Part shown: piece after piece, positions 7,622 to 14,452 of the stretch
Layout: the number at the start of each line of letters is the position of its first letter
Position numbering within the stretch: position 1 is the stretch's first letter
From: Hyphomicrobiales bacterium
Lineage (GTDB): Bacteria > Pseudomonadota > Alphaproteobacteria > Rhizobiales > Aestuariivirgaceae
Direction: 5' to 3'
Assembly: GCA_027031305.1 (NCBI GenBank)
Contig: JALVRJ010000182.1
Span: 1-15,088, forward strand
DNA length: 15,088 bases
Translations under genes and position numbers: made by a program
The notes under the pieces: generated by a model
The model's input: the letters and a program-made list of their open reading frames with translations, nothing else
Told to the model about the DNA's origin: nothing
Database searches by the model: none

Positions 7622-8158
7622 ATGTCCCGCATTGGCAAGAAACCGGTGCCCATTCCCTCCGGCGTGGAGGTGAAGATCGACGGCGACACCATCGTCGTGA
7701 AAGGTCCGAAGGGCCAGCTGGAGACCTCTTTCCTCGGCGACCTGGTGGAGGTCGTCGTCGAGGACAACGAGGTGCGCGTCAGCCCCAGGAACAATGGCAA
7801 GCCGGCGCGCTCCGCCTGGGGCCTCACCCGCTCGCTCATCAACAACATGGTCACCGGCGTTACCGAGGGCTTCCAGAAGAAGCTGAAGATCGTCGGTGTC
7901 GGCTACCGCGCCCAGTTGCAGGGCCGCAACCTGAAGCTCAACCTTGGCTTCAGCCACGATGTCATCTATGAAGTGCCGCAGGACATCGACGTGCAGGTTC
8001 CGCAGCCCACCGAGATCATCGTCTCTGGCATCGACAAGCAGAAGGTCGGGCAGGTGGCGGCCGAGATCCGCGCCTGGCGTCCGCCGGAGCCCTACAAGGG
8101 CAAGGGTGTGCGCTACGAGGATGAATACATCTTCCGCAAGGAAGGCAAGAAGAAGTAA
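7622..8158 (+). CDS. rplF: 50S ribosomal protein L6
   Basis: L6 binds the 23S rRNA sarcin-ricin region near the factor-binding site. The 178 residues carry the two repeated L6 domains: [19 protein letters not shown] at the start, the linker [20 protein letters not shown] (69-88) and [20 protein letters not shown], and the C-terminal signature [20 protein letters not shown] (155-174). The length matches E. coli L6 (177). GAGGAAGGAAC upstream is the ribosome-binding site. Confidence 0.98.
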   Translation: MSRIGKKPVPIPSGVEVKIDGDTIVVKGPKGQLETSFLGDLVEVVVEDNEVRVSPRNNGKPARSAWGLTRSLINNMVTGVTEGFQKKLKIVGVGYRAQLQGRNLKLNLGFSHDVIYEVPQDIDVQVPQPTEIIVSGIDKQKVGQVAAEIRAWRPPEPYKGKGVRYEDEYIFRKEGKKK

Positions 8159-8201
8159 TCAACCGCGAAACGGGCTTTCCACAGGGTCTGGCGTCCATGC
8201 G

Positions 8202-8216
8202 CGCCGGAAACCGGTG
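8202..8216 (+). other. Small hairpin beside a ribosome-binding site, rplF-rplR spacer
   Basis: CGCCGG (8202-8207) pairs with CCGGTG (8211-8216, one G-U pair) over an AAA loop. Its 3' arm touches the GGAG at 8216-8219 that precedes the small ORF at 8226, so folding could affect access to that site. The functional reading is inferred. Confidence 0.3.
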
Positions 8217-8225
8217 GAGAGGACA

Positions 8226-8312
8226 ATGACAACGCATACGGACGAGTTCGAGCCATGTTGCGCAAACTTTCCAGAGAGGGACGCAGGCGCGCCCGCGTGC
8301 GGCGCAAGCTGA
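8226..8312 (+). CDS. Possible 28-codon ORF overlapping the start of rplR
   Basis: ATG 8226 follows GGAG (8216-8219, 6-nt spacing; GAGG also overlaps), the best ribosome-binding site in this spacer. The frame reads [20 protein letters not shown], then GAPACGAS, and ends 55 bp inside rplR in another frame. rplR itself has no clear Shine-Dalgarno sequence. The peptide resembles nothing I know, and the part after 8255 is constrained by rplR. It could be an upstream ORF that delivers ribosomes to rplR, or chance. Confidence 0.22.
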   Translation: MTTHTDEFEPCCANFPERDAGAPACGAS

Positions 8313-8620
8313 AGACGCGGGCCGGCGAAGGCCGCCCGCGCCTGTCGGTGTTCCGCTCTCACAAGTATATCTACGCCCAGATCATCGACGACAAAAAGGG
8401 CCACACGTTGGTCGCCGCATCCTCCAACGAGCCGGACATGCGCGAGAAGCTGAGCAGCACCGGCGACGTAGAGGCCGCGCGCGAGGTCGGCAAGCTGCTG
8501 GCCGAGCGCGCCAGGAAGGCCGGCGTCGAAAAGGTCTATTTCGACCGTGGCGGCTATCTCTATCATGGTCGCGTGAAGGCGCTGGCCGAGGGCGCGCGCG
8601 AGGGCGGCCTGGATTTCTGA
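8255..8620 (+). CDS. rplR: 50S ribosomal protein L18
   Basis: L18 binds 5S rRNA and carries it to the central protuberance with L5. The 121 residues include the basic N-terminus, [20 protein letters not shown] (27-46), and the C-terminal [20 protein letters not shown] (94-113). The length is typical. ATG 8255 is the only start codon in frame before the conserved region. The sequence just upstream (GACGAGTTCGAGCC) has no good Shine-Dalgarno match, which is unusual for this cluster; the nearest strong one serves ATG 8226 in another frame. Confidence 0.97.
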   Translation: MLRKLSREGRRRARVRRKLKTRAGEGRPRLSVFRSHKYIYAQIIDDKKGHTLVAASSNEPDMREKLSSTGDVEAAREVGKLLAERARKAGVEKVYFDRGGYLYHGRVKALAEGAREGGLDF

Positions 8621-8634
8621 TAAGAGTTCAACTT

Positions 8635-8676
8635 CTTTCGCCAGGGTCATGGGCGCTTCATGAAACCGGGCGAAGG
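8635..8676 (+). other. Nested imperfect stem in rplR-rpsE spacer
   Basis: CTTTCGCC (8635-8642) can pair with GGCGAAGG (8669-8676) with one G-U pair. Inside it TCATG (8647-8651) pairs with CATGA (8659-8663). Together they form a two-part stem covering most of the 77-bp spacer. rpsE has only a weak ribosome-binding site downstream, so structure here might matter for its translation. This is inferred from complementarity by eye. Confidence 0.3.
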
Positions 8677-8697
8677 CAATACGGGCAAAGAATCAAG

Positions 8698-9234
8698 ATG
8701 GCTGGAAGAGAAAGAGAACGCGACGACGAGTTCGTCGAACACCTGGTGCACATCAACCGCGTCGCCAAGGTGGTCAAGGGTGGCCGCCGTTTCGGCTTCG
8801 CCGCGCTCGTCGTCGTCGGCGACCAGAAGGGCCGCGTCGGTTTCGGCCACGGCAAGGCGCGCGAGGTGCCGGAAGCCATCCGCAAGGCCACCGAGCAGGC
8901 CCGGCGTAACCTCATCCGCGTGCCGCTGCGCGAGGGCCGCACCCTGCACCACGACGTCACCGGCAAGCACGACGCCGGCAAGGTGCTCATCCGTTCCGCC
9001 CCTCCGGGCACCGGCATCATCGCCGGCGGTCCCATGCGCGCCGTGTTCGAGGCCCTTGGCGTTGGCGACGTGGTGGCCAAGTCCATCGGATCGTCCAACC
9101 CCTACAACATGGTGCGCGCCACCTTCAACGCGCTATCCAAGTGCGAAAATCCGCGCAAGGTGGCCGCGCGCCGTGGCAAGAAGGTGTCCGAGATTCTGAA
9201 GAACCGCCGTCAGGTCGAGGAAACCGGCCGCTGA
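8698..9234 (+). CDS. rpsE: 30S ribosomal protein S5
   Basis: S5 lies at the mRNA entry channel and influences decoding accuracy; spectinomycin resistance in other bacteria maps to its N-terminal loop. The 178 residues contain the double-stranded RNA-binding domain with [20 protein letters not shown] (20-39), [20 protein letters not shown] (41-60), and the C-terminal domain with [19 protein letters not shown] and [16 protein letters not shown]. The length is slightly above E. coli S5 (167). The ribosome-binding site before ATG 8698 is weak (GGGCAAAGAATCAAG). Confidence 0.97.
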   Translation: MAGRERERDDEFVEHLVHINRVAKVVKGGRRFGFAALVVVGDQKGRVGFGHGKAREVPEAIRKATEQARRNLIRVPLREGRTLHHDVTGKHDAGKVLIRSAPPGTGIIAGGPMRAVFEALGVGDVVAKSIGSSNPYNMVRATFNALSKCENPRKVAARRGKKVSEILKNRRQVEETGR

Positions 9235-9251
9235 GCCGGAAGGCCGACGGC

Positions 9252-9274
9252 GCCCGCGCCGCGACCGCGCGGGC
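9252..9274 (+). other. Perfect 8-bp hairpin in rpsE-rpmD spacer
   Basis: GCCCGCGC (9252-9259) pairs exactly with GCGCGGGC (9267-9274) over the 7-nt loop CGCGACC. All stem pairs are G-C. It lies 17 bp after rpsE and 24 bp before rpmD. No T-tract follows, so a terminator is unlikely. Confidence 0.6.
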
Positions 9275-9298
9275 CAACGCAACAACGGGATGAAGGCC

Positions 9299-9496
9299 AT
9301 GGCCGACAACAAGCAGAAAACCATCACCGTCGAGCAGATCGGCAGCCCGATTCGCCGGCCGAAGATCCAGCGCGCCACGCTCATCGGGCTGGGGCTGAAC
9401 AAGATGCATCGCCGCCGCACCCTTCCCGACACCCCACAGGTGCGCGGCATGATCCGCAAGGTGTCGCACCTTGTGCGCATCGTGGACGAAGGTTAA
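9299..9496 (+). CDS. rpmD: 50S ribosomal protein L30
   Basis: L30 is a small 50S protein contacting 23S rRNA near 5S rRNA. I chose ATG 9299, giving [20 protein letters not shown] and 65 residues, slightly longer than E. coli L30 (59). The in-frame ATG 9290 would follow its GGG directly without spacing, while 9299 is 9 nt from it. The core [20 protein letters not shown] (14-33), [19 protein letters not shown] and the end [11 protein letters not shown] are characteristic. rplO follows after 28 bp. Confidence 0.96.
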   Translation: MADNKQKTITVEQIGSPIRRPKIQRATLIGLGLNKMHRRRTLPDTPQVRGMIRKVSHLVRIVDEG

Positions 9497-9524
9497 CGGA
9501 ATTTCCATCGCTGGAGTATCGACC

Positions 9525-10016
9525 ATGCGACTGAACGAATTGGCGCCCGCTCCGGGCGCGAAGAAGAAGGCCAGGCGGGTGGGCCGCGGCATCGGCTCCG
9601 GCAAGGGCAAGACCTGCGGCCGTGGCCACAAGGGTGCCAAGGCCCGCGCTGGTACCGCCATCAAGGGGTTCGAGGGCGGCCAGATGCCCATCTATCGCCG
9701 CCTGCCCAAGCGTGGCTTCCGCCTGCACGTCGGCAAGCGCTTCGCGGAAGTGCGCCTTTCGCGCATTCTCGAGCTGCTTGACAAGGGGCGCCTCGACGCC
9801 ACGAAGGTTATCGACGAGGACGCCCTCGTGGCCGCCGGCGCCGCCCGCCGCAAGAAGCAGGGCATCCGCGTGCTCGGCCCGGCCGACATCGACAAGGCCA
9901 TCCAGCTGAAGGTGTCTCACGTCAGCGCCTCGGTGAAGGAAGCCATCGAGAAGGCCGGCGGCAAGGTGGAAATCATCGCGCCGAGGACGGCCAAGGCGGA
10001 AAACACGGAAGCGTGA
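9525..10016 (+). CDS. rplO: 50S ribosomal protein L15
   Basis: L15 is a late-assembly 50S protein that reaches across several 23S rRNA domains. I chose ATG 9525 (MRLNELAPAPGAKKKARRVG), which has GGAG (9513-9516) 8 nt upstream; a longer frame running back into rpmD lacks family similarity. The glycine/lysine-rich N-terminus GRGIGSGKGKTCGRGHKG (20-37) and GFEGGQMPIYRRLPKRGF (48-65) are diagnostic. The length of 163 is somewhat above E. coli L15 (144), with an extended C-terminus typical of alphaproteobacteria. Confidence 0.96.
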   Translation: MRLNELAPAPGAKKKARRVGRGIGSGKGKTCGRGHKGAKARAGTAIKGFEGGQMPIYRRLPKRGFRLHVGKRFAEVRLSRILELLDKGRLDATKVIDEDALVAAGAARRKKQGIRVLGPADIDKAIQLKVSHVSASVKEAIEKAGGKVEIIAPRTAKAENTEA

Positions 10017-10024
10017 GTTTTCAT

Positions 10025-10059
10025 CCGGCGCCCTCTGCCGTCATGGTGGAGAGCGCCGG
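10025..10059 (+). other. 15-position hairpin in rplO-secY spacer
   Basis: CCGGCGCCCTCTGCC (10025-10039) pairs with GGTGGAGAGCGCCGG (10045-10059) with one C-A mismatch and two G-U pairs around the loop GTCAT. It fills half of the 66-bp spacer. The following bases (CAACGCATCAGG) contain no T-tract. A stem here could separate expression of secY from the ribosomal genes or protect one side of the message; this is inferred. Confidence 0.6.
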
Positions 10060-10082
10060 CAACGCATCAGGGGCAGGCCCTC

Positions 10083-11417
10083 ATGGCATCGGCGGCGGAA
10101 CAACTGGCGGCGAATTTCAACTTCTCGGCCATCGCCAGGGCGGAGGAACTCAAGAAGCGCATCTGGTTTACGCTGGCCGCGCTCATCGTCTATCGGCTGG
10201 GCACCTACATCCCCATTCCCGGCATCGACGCGCTGGAACTGAGCCGGCTCGTGCAGCAGCAGAGCACCGGCATCCTCGGTTTCGTCAATTCGCTCTCCGG
10301 CGGCGCGCTGGGTCGCATGGCGGTGTTCGCGCTCAACATCATGCCCTACATCTCCGCCTCCATCATCATCCAGCTCATGACCACCGTATCGCCGCAGTTG
10401 CAGCAACTGAAGAAGGAAGGCGAAACGGGCCGCAAGAAGATCAACCAGTATACCCGCTACGGCACGGTCATCCTCGCCGCGCTGCAGGCCTACGGCATCG
10501 CCGTGGGGCTGGAGGCGCAGGGCAACATCGTGCACGACCCGGGCTGGTTCTTCCGCTTCTCCACCGTCGTCACGCTCACCGGCGGCACGGTGTTCCTCAT
10601 GTGGCTGGGCGAGCAGATCACCCAGCGCGGGGTGGGCAACGGCATATCGCTCATCATCTACGCCGGCATCGTCGCCGGCCTGCCACTGGCCATCGCCCAG
10701 CTGCTGGAGCTCGGCCGCACCGGCCAGCTGTCCACCTTCGCCATCATCGGCATCATCGTCATGTCGCTGGCGGTCATCGCCTTCATCGTCTTCATGGAGC
10801 GCGCTCAGCGGCGCATCCCCATCCAGTATCCACGCCGTCAGCAGGGCAACCGTGTCATGCAGGGGCAAATGTCGCACCTGCCGCTGAAGCTGAACACCGC
10901 CGGCGTCATTCCACCCATTTTCGCCTCTTCACTGCTGCTGGTGCCGGTCACGGTGGCCAACTTCATGCAGGGCCAGGGGCCGGAATGGCTCACCTACGTC
11001 ACTACCCTGCTTGGGCGTGGCCAGCCGCTGTTCCTGTTCCTGTATGGCGCGCTCATATTCTTCTTCACTTTCTTCTATACCGCCATCATGTTCGACCCGA
11101 AGGAGGTGGCCGAGAACCTGAAGAAGTATGGCGGCTTCATTCCCGGCATCCGTCCGGGCGAGAAGACGGCGGAATACATCGACTACGTGCTCACGCGCAT
11201 CACTTTCATCGGCGCCATCTATCTGGTGTTCATCTGCCTGTTGCCGGAGTTCCTCACCGCCTATGCCGGTGTGCCGTTCTACTTTGGCGGCACCTCGCTG
11301 CTCATCGTGGTGAGCGTGACCATGGACACGGTGGCGCAGATCCAGGGGCACCTGCTGGCGCAACAGTATGAAGGCCTGGTCAAGAAGACGAAATTGAGGG
11401 GCAAGAGAAAAAGGTAA
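10083..11417 (+). CDS. secY: Preprotein translocase subunit SecY
   Basis: SecY is the inner-membrane channel protein of the SecYEG translocon. The 444 residues fit ten membrane segments, the first at about 28-46. The plug region lies around 65-85 (GFVNSLSGGALGRMAVFALN). The signature ITQRGVGNGISLIIYAGIV (179-197), the loop MERAQRRIPIQYPRRQQGN (238-256) and the cytoplasmic loop GGFIPGIRPG (350-359) are present. Arg357 matches the essential arginine at the same number in E. coli SecY, important for SecA and ribosome coupling. AGGGG at 10069-10073 is the likely ribosome-binding site. The length equals the family norm (about 443). adk follows after 9 bp. Confidence 0.98.
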   Translation: MASAAEQLAANFNFSAIARAEELKKRIWFTLAALIVYRLGTYIPIPGIDALELSRLVQQQSTGILGFVNSLSGGALGRMAVFALNIMPYISASIIIQLMTTVSPQLQQLKKEGETGRKKINQYTRYGTVILAALQAYGIAVGLEAQGNIVHDPGWFFRFSTVVTLTGGTVFLMWLGEQITQRGVGNGISLIIYAGIVAGLPLAIAQLLELGRTGQLSTFAIIGIIVMSLAVIAFIVFMERAQRRIPIQYPRRQQGNRVMQGQMSHLPLKLNTAGVIPPIFASSLLLVPVTVANFMQGQGPEWLTYVTTLLGRGQPLFLFLYGALIFFFTFFYTAIMFDPKEVAENLKKYGGFIPGIRPGEKTAEYIDYVLTRITFIGAIYLVFICLLPEFLTAYAGVPFYFGGTSLLIVVSVTMDTVAQIQGHLLAQQYEGLVKKTKLRGKRKR

Positions 11418-11426
11418 GAGGGAACC

Positions 11427-12086
11427 ATGAACATCATTCTGTTTGGCCCGCCGGGCGCGGGCAAGGGCACACAGGCCAAGCGCCTGGAGAAGAACCGCGG
11501 CCTCATCCAGCTCTCCACCGGTGACATGCTCCGTGCCGCCGTCGCCGCCGGCACCGAGTATGGCAAGAAGGCCAAGGAGATCATGGAGAAGGGCGAGCTG
11601 GTGCCCGACGAGGTTGTCATCAACATCATCTCCGATCGCCTCGACGAGGACGACGTGAAGAACGCCCCGGGCGTCATCTTCGACGGTTTCCCGCGCACCG
11701 TGGCCCAGGCCGAGGCGCTGGACAGGATGCTGGCCGACAAGGGCATGAAGCTCGACGCCGTCGTTGTGCTCGACGTCGATGACGAGGCCCTGGTCGAGCG
11801 CATCACCGGCCGCTTCACCTGCGCCAAGTGCGGCAAGGGCTACCACGAGAAGTTCGAGCGCCCGAAGGTGGACGGCGTGTGCGACGAGTGCGGCTCCACC
11901 GAGTTCACCCGCCGCGCCGACGACAACGAGGAAACCGTGCGCCAACGGCTGGAAGCCTACCATGCCCAGACCGCGCCGCTGATTGCGTATTACGAGAAGC
12001 AGGGGATCGTGAAGAAGGTCGACGGCATGGCCGCCATCGAAGAGGTGACCAGGCAGATCGAGGAAGTGCTCGACCAGCTGGCTTGA
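11427..12086 (+). CDS. adk: Adenylate kinase, zinc-lid type
   Basis: Adenylate kinase converts ATP and AMP to two ADP in the cytoplasm. The 219 residues show the P-loop GPPGAGKGT (7-15), the AMP site STGDMLR (30-36), DGFPRT (86-91), and the LID domain. The LID carries four cysteines, Cys132/Cys135 and Cys152/Cys155 (CAKC and CDEC), the structural zinc site found in Gram-positive and many alphaproteobacterial enzymes. RRADDNEETVRQRL follows, including the catalytic arginines. AAGAGGGAACC precedes the start. It is the last gene of the spc block; the next 381 bp have no gene. Confidence 0.98.
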   Translation: MNIILFGPPGAGKGTQAKRLEKNRGLIQLSTGDMLRAAVAAGTEYGKKAKEIMEKGELVPDEVVINIISDRLDEDDVKNAPGVIFDGFPRTVAQAEALDRMLADKGMKLDAVVVLDVDDEALVERITGRFTCAKCGKGYHEKFERPKVDGVCDECGSTEFTRRADDNEETVRQRLEAYHAQTAPLIAYYEKQGIVKKVDGMAAIEEVTRQIEEVLDQLA

Positions 12087-12180
12087 CCGATTGGAGCGCT
12101 CCGCCTTCCAGCCATTGGCATGTGCTGGCTGTCGGTGGATTGCGTGGCGGGGCGCCCCGGCTTCATTGGCGCTTCGGCGC

Positions 12181-12205
12181 AAGGAGAAATCCGCTCATGC
12201 ATTGA
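12181..12205 (+). promoter_or_regulatory. Strong ribosome-binding site followed by ATG-CAT-TGA
   Basis: AAGGAGAA (12181-12188) is a near-perfect Shine-Dalgarno sequence, placed directly after a TTCG-loop hairpin. It leads at normal spacing to ATG (12197-12199), one histidine codon and TGA (12203-12205). No other frame continues usefully. It may be a start-stop element, the remnant of a lost gene, or chance in purine-rich DNA. Confidence 0.3.
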
Positions 12206-12317
12206 ACGCATGGCGGCGTTGAAGGCGGGTGTCGGCACCCCCGCGAATGCTTGACGATGTGGCGCAATCGGCGTAAGGAGGGCGCACCATCGCTAGTTTT
12301 CGGCGGGAATCGCCACA

Positions 12318-12352
12318 CCGGCGCCAGCGACATGCGGGTTGGCGCGGTTTTT
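12318..12352 (+). terminator. Factor-independent terminator between adk and rpsM
   Basis: CC (12318-12319), a bulged G, then GCGCCAGC (12321-12328) pair with GTTGGCGC (12338-12345) and GG (12346-12347): ten base pairs including one G-U, with a 9-nt loop. Five T (12348-12352) follow immediately. This is the only clear hairpin-plus-T-tract in the window. It is 232 bp after adk and 115 bp before rpsM, so it can end spc transcription or act as an attenuator in a leader of the alpha block. Confidence 0.72.
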
Positions 12353-12467
12353 CGTGTTGAAGGCGGCGGACCACGCCAGCGAGGCGCAAACAGGCAATAT
12401 TCACCCGGATCCCGGCCCGCGCACTGAGGTGGGGCGGCGTCCGCTCTGACAAACGAGAGGCAGCACC

Positions 12468-12836
12468 GTGGCTCGTATCGCAGGTGTCAACATTCCGACG
12501 AACAAGCGCGTCGTCATCGCGCTGCAATACATTCATGGCATCGGCCCCAAGTTCGCGCGCGAAATCCTGGAGAAGGCCGGCGTCGACGAGAACAAGCGGG
12601 TGCACGAGCTTTCCGAGCAGGAAGTCATCCGCATCCGCGAGATCATCGACCGCGATTACATCGTGGAGGGCGATCTGCGCCGCCAGGTGGCCATGAATAT
12701 CAAGCGGCTCATGGACCTGGGCTGCTACCGCGGCTTGCGTCATCGCCGTGGCCTGCCGGTGCGTGGCCAGCGCACCAGCACCAACGCGCGCACGCGCAAG
12801 GGCCCGGCCAAGCCGATCGCCGGCAAGAAGAAATAA
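12468..12836 (+). CDS. rpsM: 30S ribosomal protein S13, GTG start
   Basis: S13 lies in the 30S head, binds S19 and forms bridges to the 50S subunit next to P-site tRNA. The 122 residues begin [20 protein letters not shown] and carry [13 protein letters not shown] (21-33) with the helix-two-turn-helix fold, and [20 protein letters not shown] (89-108) with a lysine-rich tail. The start codon is GTG at 12468, with GAGAGG (12455-12460) 7 nt upstream; no ATG alternative fits. A GTG start is notable among the otherwise ATG-started genes here. rpmJ, which precedes rpsM in many bacteria, is absent. Confidence 0.97.
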   Translation: MARIAGVNIPTNKRVVIALQYIHGIGPKFAREILEKAGVDENKRVHELSEQEVIRIREIIDRDYIVEGDLRRQVAMNIKRLMDLGCYRGLRHRRGLPVRGQRTSTNARTRKGPAKPIAGKKK

Positions 12837-12848
12837 CGGAACAACCTT

Positions 12849-12869
12849 CGCCCGGTCCGCTTCCGGGCG
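12849..12869 (+). other. Perfect 7-bp hairpin in rpsM-rpsK spacer
   Basis: CGCCCGG (12849-12855) pairs exactly with CCGGGCG (12863-12869) over the loop TCCGCTT. It begins 12 bp after the rpsM stop and is not followed by a T-tract. The stem halves are the same seven-base words as in the rplP-rpmC hairpin (4624-4641), in reversed order. Confidence 0.6.
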
Positions 12870-12901
12870 GCGTGACATCATAACAGGGATTTGGGTTAGT
12901 C

Positions 12902-13291
12902 ATGGCCAAGGCAGCGACCAAGACGCGCAAGAAAACCCGGCGGGTGGTGCCGGAAGGCGTGGCGCACGTGAACGCCACCTTCAACAATACCATGATCACC
13001 ATCACCGATCCGCAGGGCAATACGCTCTGCTGGGCTTCCGCCGGCAAGATGGGCTTCAAGGGCTCGCGCAAGTCCACGCCCTATGCCGCGCAGCTGGCGG
13101 CGGAAGATGCCGCCAAGTGCGCGCTGGAGCACGGCATGAAGACCATCGAGGTCAACGTCTCCGGCCCCGGCTCGGGCCGCGAATCGGCGCTGCGCGCGCT
13201 TCAGGCGGCGGGCCTGCAAATCACCGTCATCCGCGACACCACGCCCATTCCGCACAACGGCTGTCGCCCGCGCAAGAAGCGCCGCGTCTAG
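12902..13291 (+). CDS. rpsK: 30S ribosomal protein S11
   Basis: S11 is on the 30S platform near the E-site and the mRNA exit. The 129 residues contain [20 protein letters not shown] (19-38), [20 protein letters not shown] (39-58), and the C-terminal signature [18 protein letters not shown] (112-129). The length equals E. coli S11. Only a weak ribosome-binding site (CAGGGATTTGGG) precedes ATG 12902. The next gene is rpoA: rpsD, which follows rpsK in E. coli and encodes the alpha-operon repressor S4, is not here, as in other alphaproteobacteria. Confidence 0.98.
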   Translation: MAKAATKTRKKTRRVVPEGVAHVNATFNNTMITITDPQGNTLCWASAGKMGFKGSRKSTPYAAQLAAEDAAKCALEHGMKTIEVNVSGPGSGRESALRALQAAGLQITVIRDTTPIPHNGCRPRKKRRV

Positions 13292-13391
13292 GCCGCTGGC
13301 GCGCCACCGCGCCGTGCTTGTCCATTCGCGGCGTGCGGCGCCATGTTGCCGGAGCGGAGATGCGCAAGGCAGGAATTTTTCGAGGAAGACC

Positions 13392-14417
13392 ATGCAGCAG
13401 ATCAATCAGAAGAACTGGCAGGAGCTGATCAAGCCGACGAAGCTGGAGGTCACGCCCGGGCGCGATCCGGAGCGCGTGGCCACCATCGTCGCCGAGCCGC
13501 TCGAGCGTGGCTTCGGCATGACGCTGGGCAACGCCCTGCGCCGGGTCCTGCTCTCCTCGTTGCAGGGTGCCGCCGTCACCTCCATCCAGATCGACGGCGT
13601 GCTGCACGAGTTCTCCTCCATCCCCGGTGTCCGCGAGGACGTCACCGACATCGTGCTCAACGTCAAGGACATCGTTTTCCGGATGCACGCCGACACGCCG
13701 CGCAAGGTGCGCCTGCACAAACAGGGGCCCGGCGTGGTCACCGCCGGCGACATCGAGGAGACGGCGGACGTCGAGGTGCTGAACAAGGATCACGTCATCT
13801 GCACCCTCGCCGACGACGTCGAGCTGCGCATGGAACTCACCGTCAGCACCGGCAAGGGCTACGTGCCGGCCGACCAGAACCGGCCCGCCGACGCTCCCAT
13901 TGGCCTCATCCCGGTGGATTCGCTCTACTCGCCGGTGCGCCGCGTGTCCTACAAGGTGGAGAACACCCGCGAGGGGCAGGTGCTGAACTATGACCGCCTC
14001 ATCATGACGGTGGAAACCGACGGCTCCGTCACGCCGGAAGACGCCGTGGCCTACGCCGCCCGCATTCTCCAGGACCAGCTTCAGATCTTCATCAACTTCG
14101 AGGAGCCGGCCACCGAGGAAAAGGAGGAGCAGGAGCCGGAGCTGGCCTTCAACCCGGCGTTGCTCAAGCGCGTCGACGAGCTGGAACTCTCCGTGCGCTC
14201 GGCCAATTGTCTGAAAAACGACAACATCGTCTACATCGGCGATCTCATCCAGAAGACCGAGGCCGAGATGCTGCGCACGCCGAACTTCGGCCGCAAATCC
14301 TTGAACGAGATCAAGGAGGTGCTGGCGCAGATGGGCCTGCACCTGGGCATGGAGGTGCCCAACTGGCCGCCCGAGAACATCGAGGAGCTGGCCAAGAAAT
14401 ACGAGAACAACTACTGA
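13392..14417 (+). CDS. rpoA: RNA polymerase alpha subunit
   Basis: The alpha subunit dimerises to nucleate RNA polymerase assembly, and its C-terminal domain binds UP-element DNA and activators. I chose ATG 13392 ([20 protein letters not shown]), preceded by GAGGAAG; a frame open further upstream lacks family similarity. The N-terminal domain spans about 20-235, with [20 protein letters not shown] (35-54). An acidic linker ([10 protein letters not shown], 241-250) leads to the C-terminal domain. There Arg269, Asn272 and Lys302 correspond to the DNA-contact residues 265, 268 and 298 of E. coli. The total of 341 residues is normal. rplQ follows after 56 bp. Confidence 0.98.
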   Translation: MQQINQKNWQELIKPTKLEVTPGRDPERVATIVAEPLERGFGMTLGNALRRVLLSSLQGAAVTSIQIDGVLHEFSSIPGVREDVTDIVLNVKDIVFRMHADTPRKVRLHKQGPGVVTAGDIEETADVEVLNKDHVICTLADDVELRMELTVSTGKGYVPADQNRPADAPIGLIPVDSLYSPVRRVSYKVENTREGQVLNYDRLIMTVETDGSVTPEDAVAYAARILQDQLQIFINFEEPATEEKEEQEPELAFNPALLKRVDELELSVRSANCLKNDNIVYIGDLIQKTEAEMLRTPNFGRKSLNEIKEVLAQMGLHLGMEVPNWPPENIEELAKKYENNY

Positions 14418-14425
14418 GGCTTTCC

Positions 14426-14452
14426 GGCTCCCGGCGTTAAAACGACGGGGCC
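14426..14452 (+). other. Interrupted stem-loop in rpoA-rplQ spacer
   Basis: GGC (14426-14428), a bulged T and CCCG (14430-14433) pair with CGGG (14446-14449) and GCC (14450-14452). After one G-A mismatch, CGTT (14435-14438) faces AACG (14441-14444) around AA; the innermost pairs would have to open for a loop. No T-tract follows. It lies 8 bp after rpoA. Confidence 0.45.

Larger units (their letters stand above)
12087..12467 (+). other. Gene-free spc-alpha boundary with dyads
   Basis: This 381-bp gap has no convincing ORF on either strand. From left it holds the palindromes GGAGCGCTCC (12093-12102) and CGGGGCGCCCCG (12148-12159). A GCGC-TTCG-GCGC hairpin (12169-12180) abuts AAGGAG (12181-12186). 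The hairpin GGGTG-TCGG-CACCC follows at 12227-12240, then TTGACG (12251-12256), TAAGGAGG (12274-12281) and a small hairpin at 12302-12314. A terminator follows (12318-12352). Positions 12353-12454 show no motif I can name, apart from an AT-rich CAATATT at 12395-12401 without a matching -35. The alpha-block promoter is therefore not located. Confidence 0.6.

Noticed and set aside
10013..11371. 452-codon + strand frame overlapping secY in another frame
   Set aside because: It is rich in Arg, His, Ala and Gly, as expected for an offset frame of GC-rich DNA. The secY frame carries all SecY motifs.
10929..12182. 417-codon - strand frame opposite secY and adk
   Set aside because: It spans two unrelated conserved genes, has shadow-like composition and no domain.
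12210..12254. 14-codon ORF in the adk-rpsM gap
   Set aside because: There is no ribosome-binding site at useful spacing and nothing recognisable in the peptide; it is too short to support.
12395..12401. CAATATT as a -10 for the alpha-block promoter
   Set aside because: No -35-like hexamer lies 16-18 bp upstream; TTGAAG at 12357-12362 is 32 bp away from it.
12195..12881. 228-codon - strand frame across the adk-rpsM gap and rpsM
   Set aside because: Most of it is opposite rpsM. The part in the gap shows no motif, and the + strand terminator and ribosome-binding sites fit this region better.
13297..13306. TGGCGCGCCA palindrome after rpsK, sharing the GGCGCGCC word with the rpsH-rplF spacer
   Set aside because: A GC-only 8-mer palindrome is expected now and then at this composition, and here it occurs once without a partner.
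13376..13380. T5 run before rpoA as a possible terminator
   Set aside because: No stem of useful length lies directly upstream; only a 4-bp pairing with a long loop could be found.
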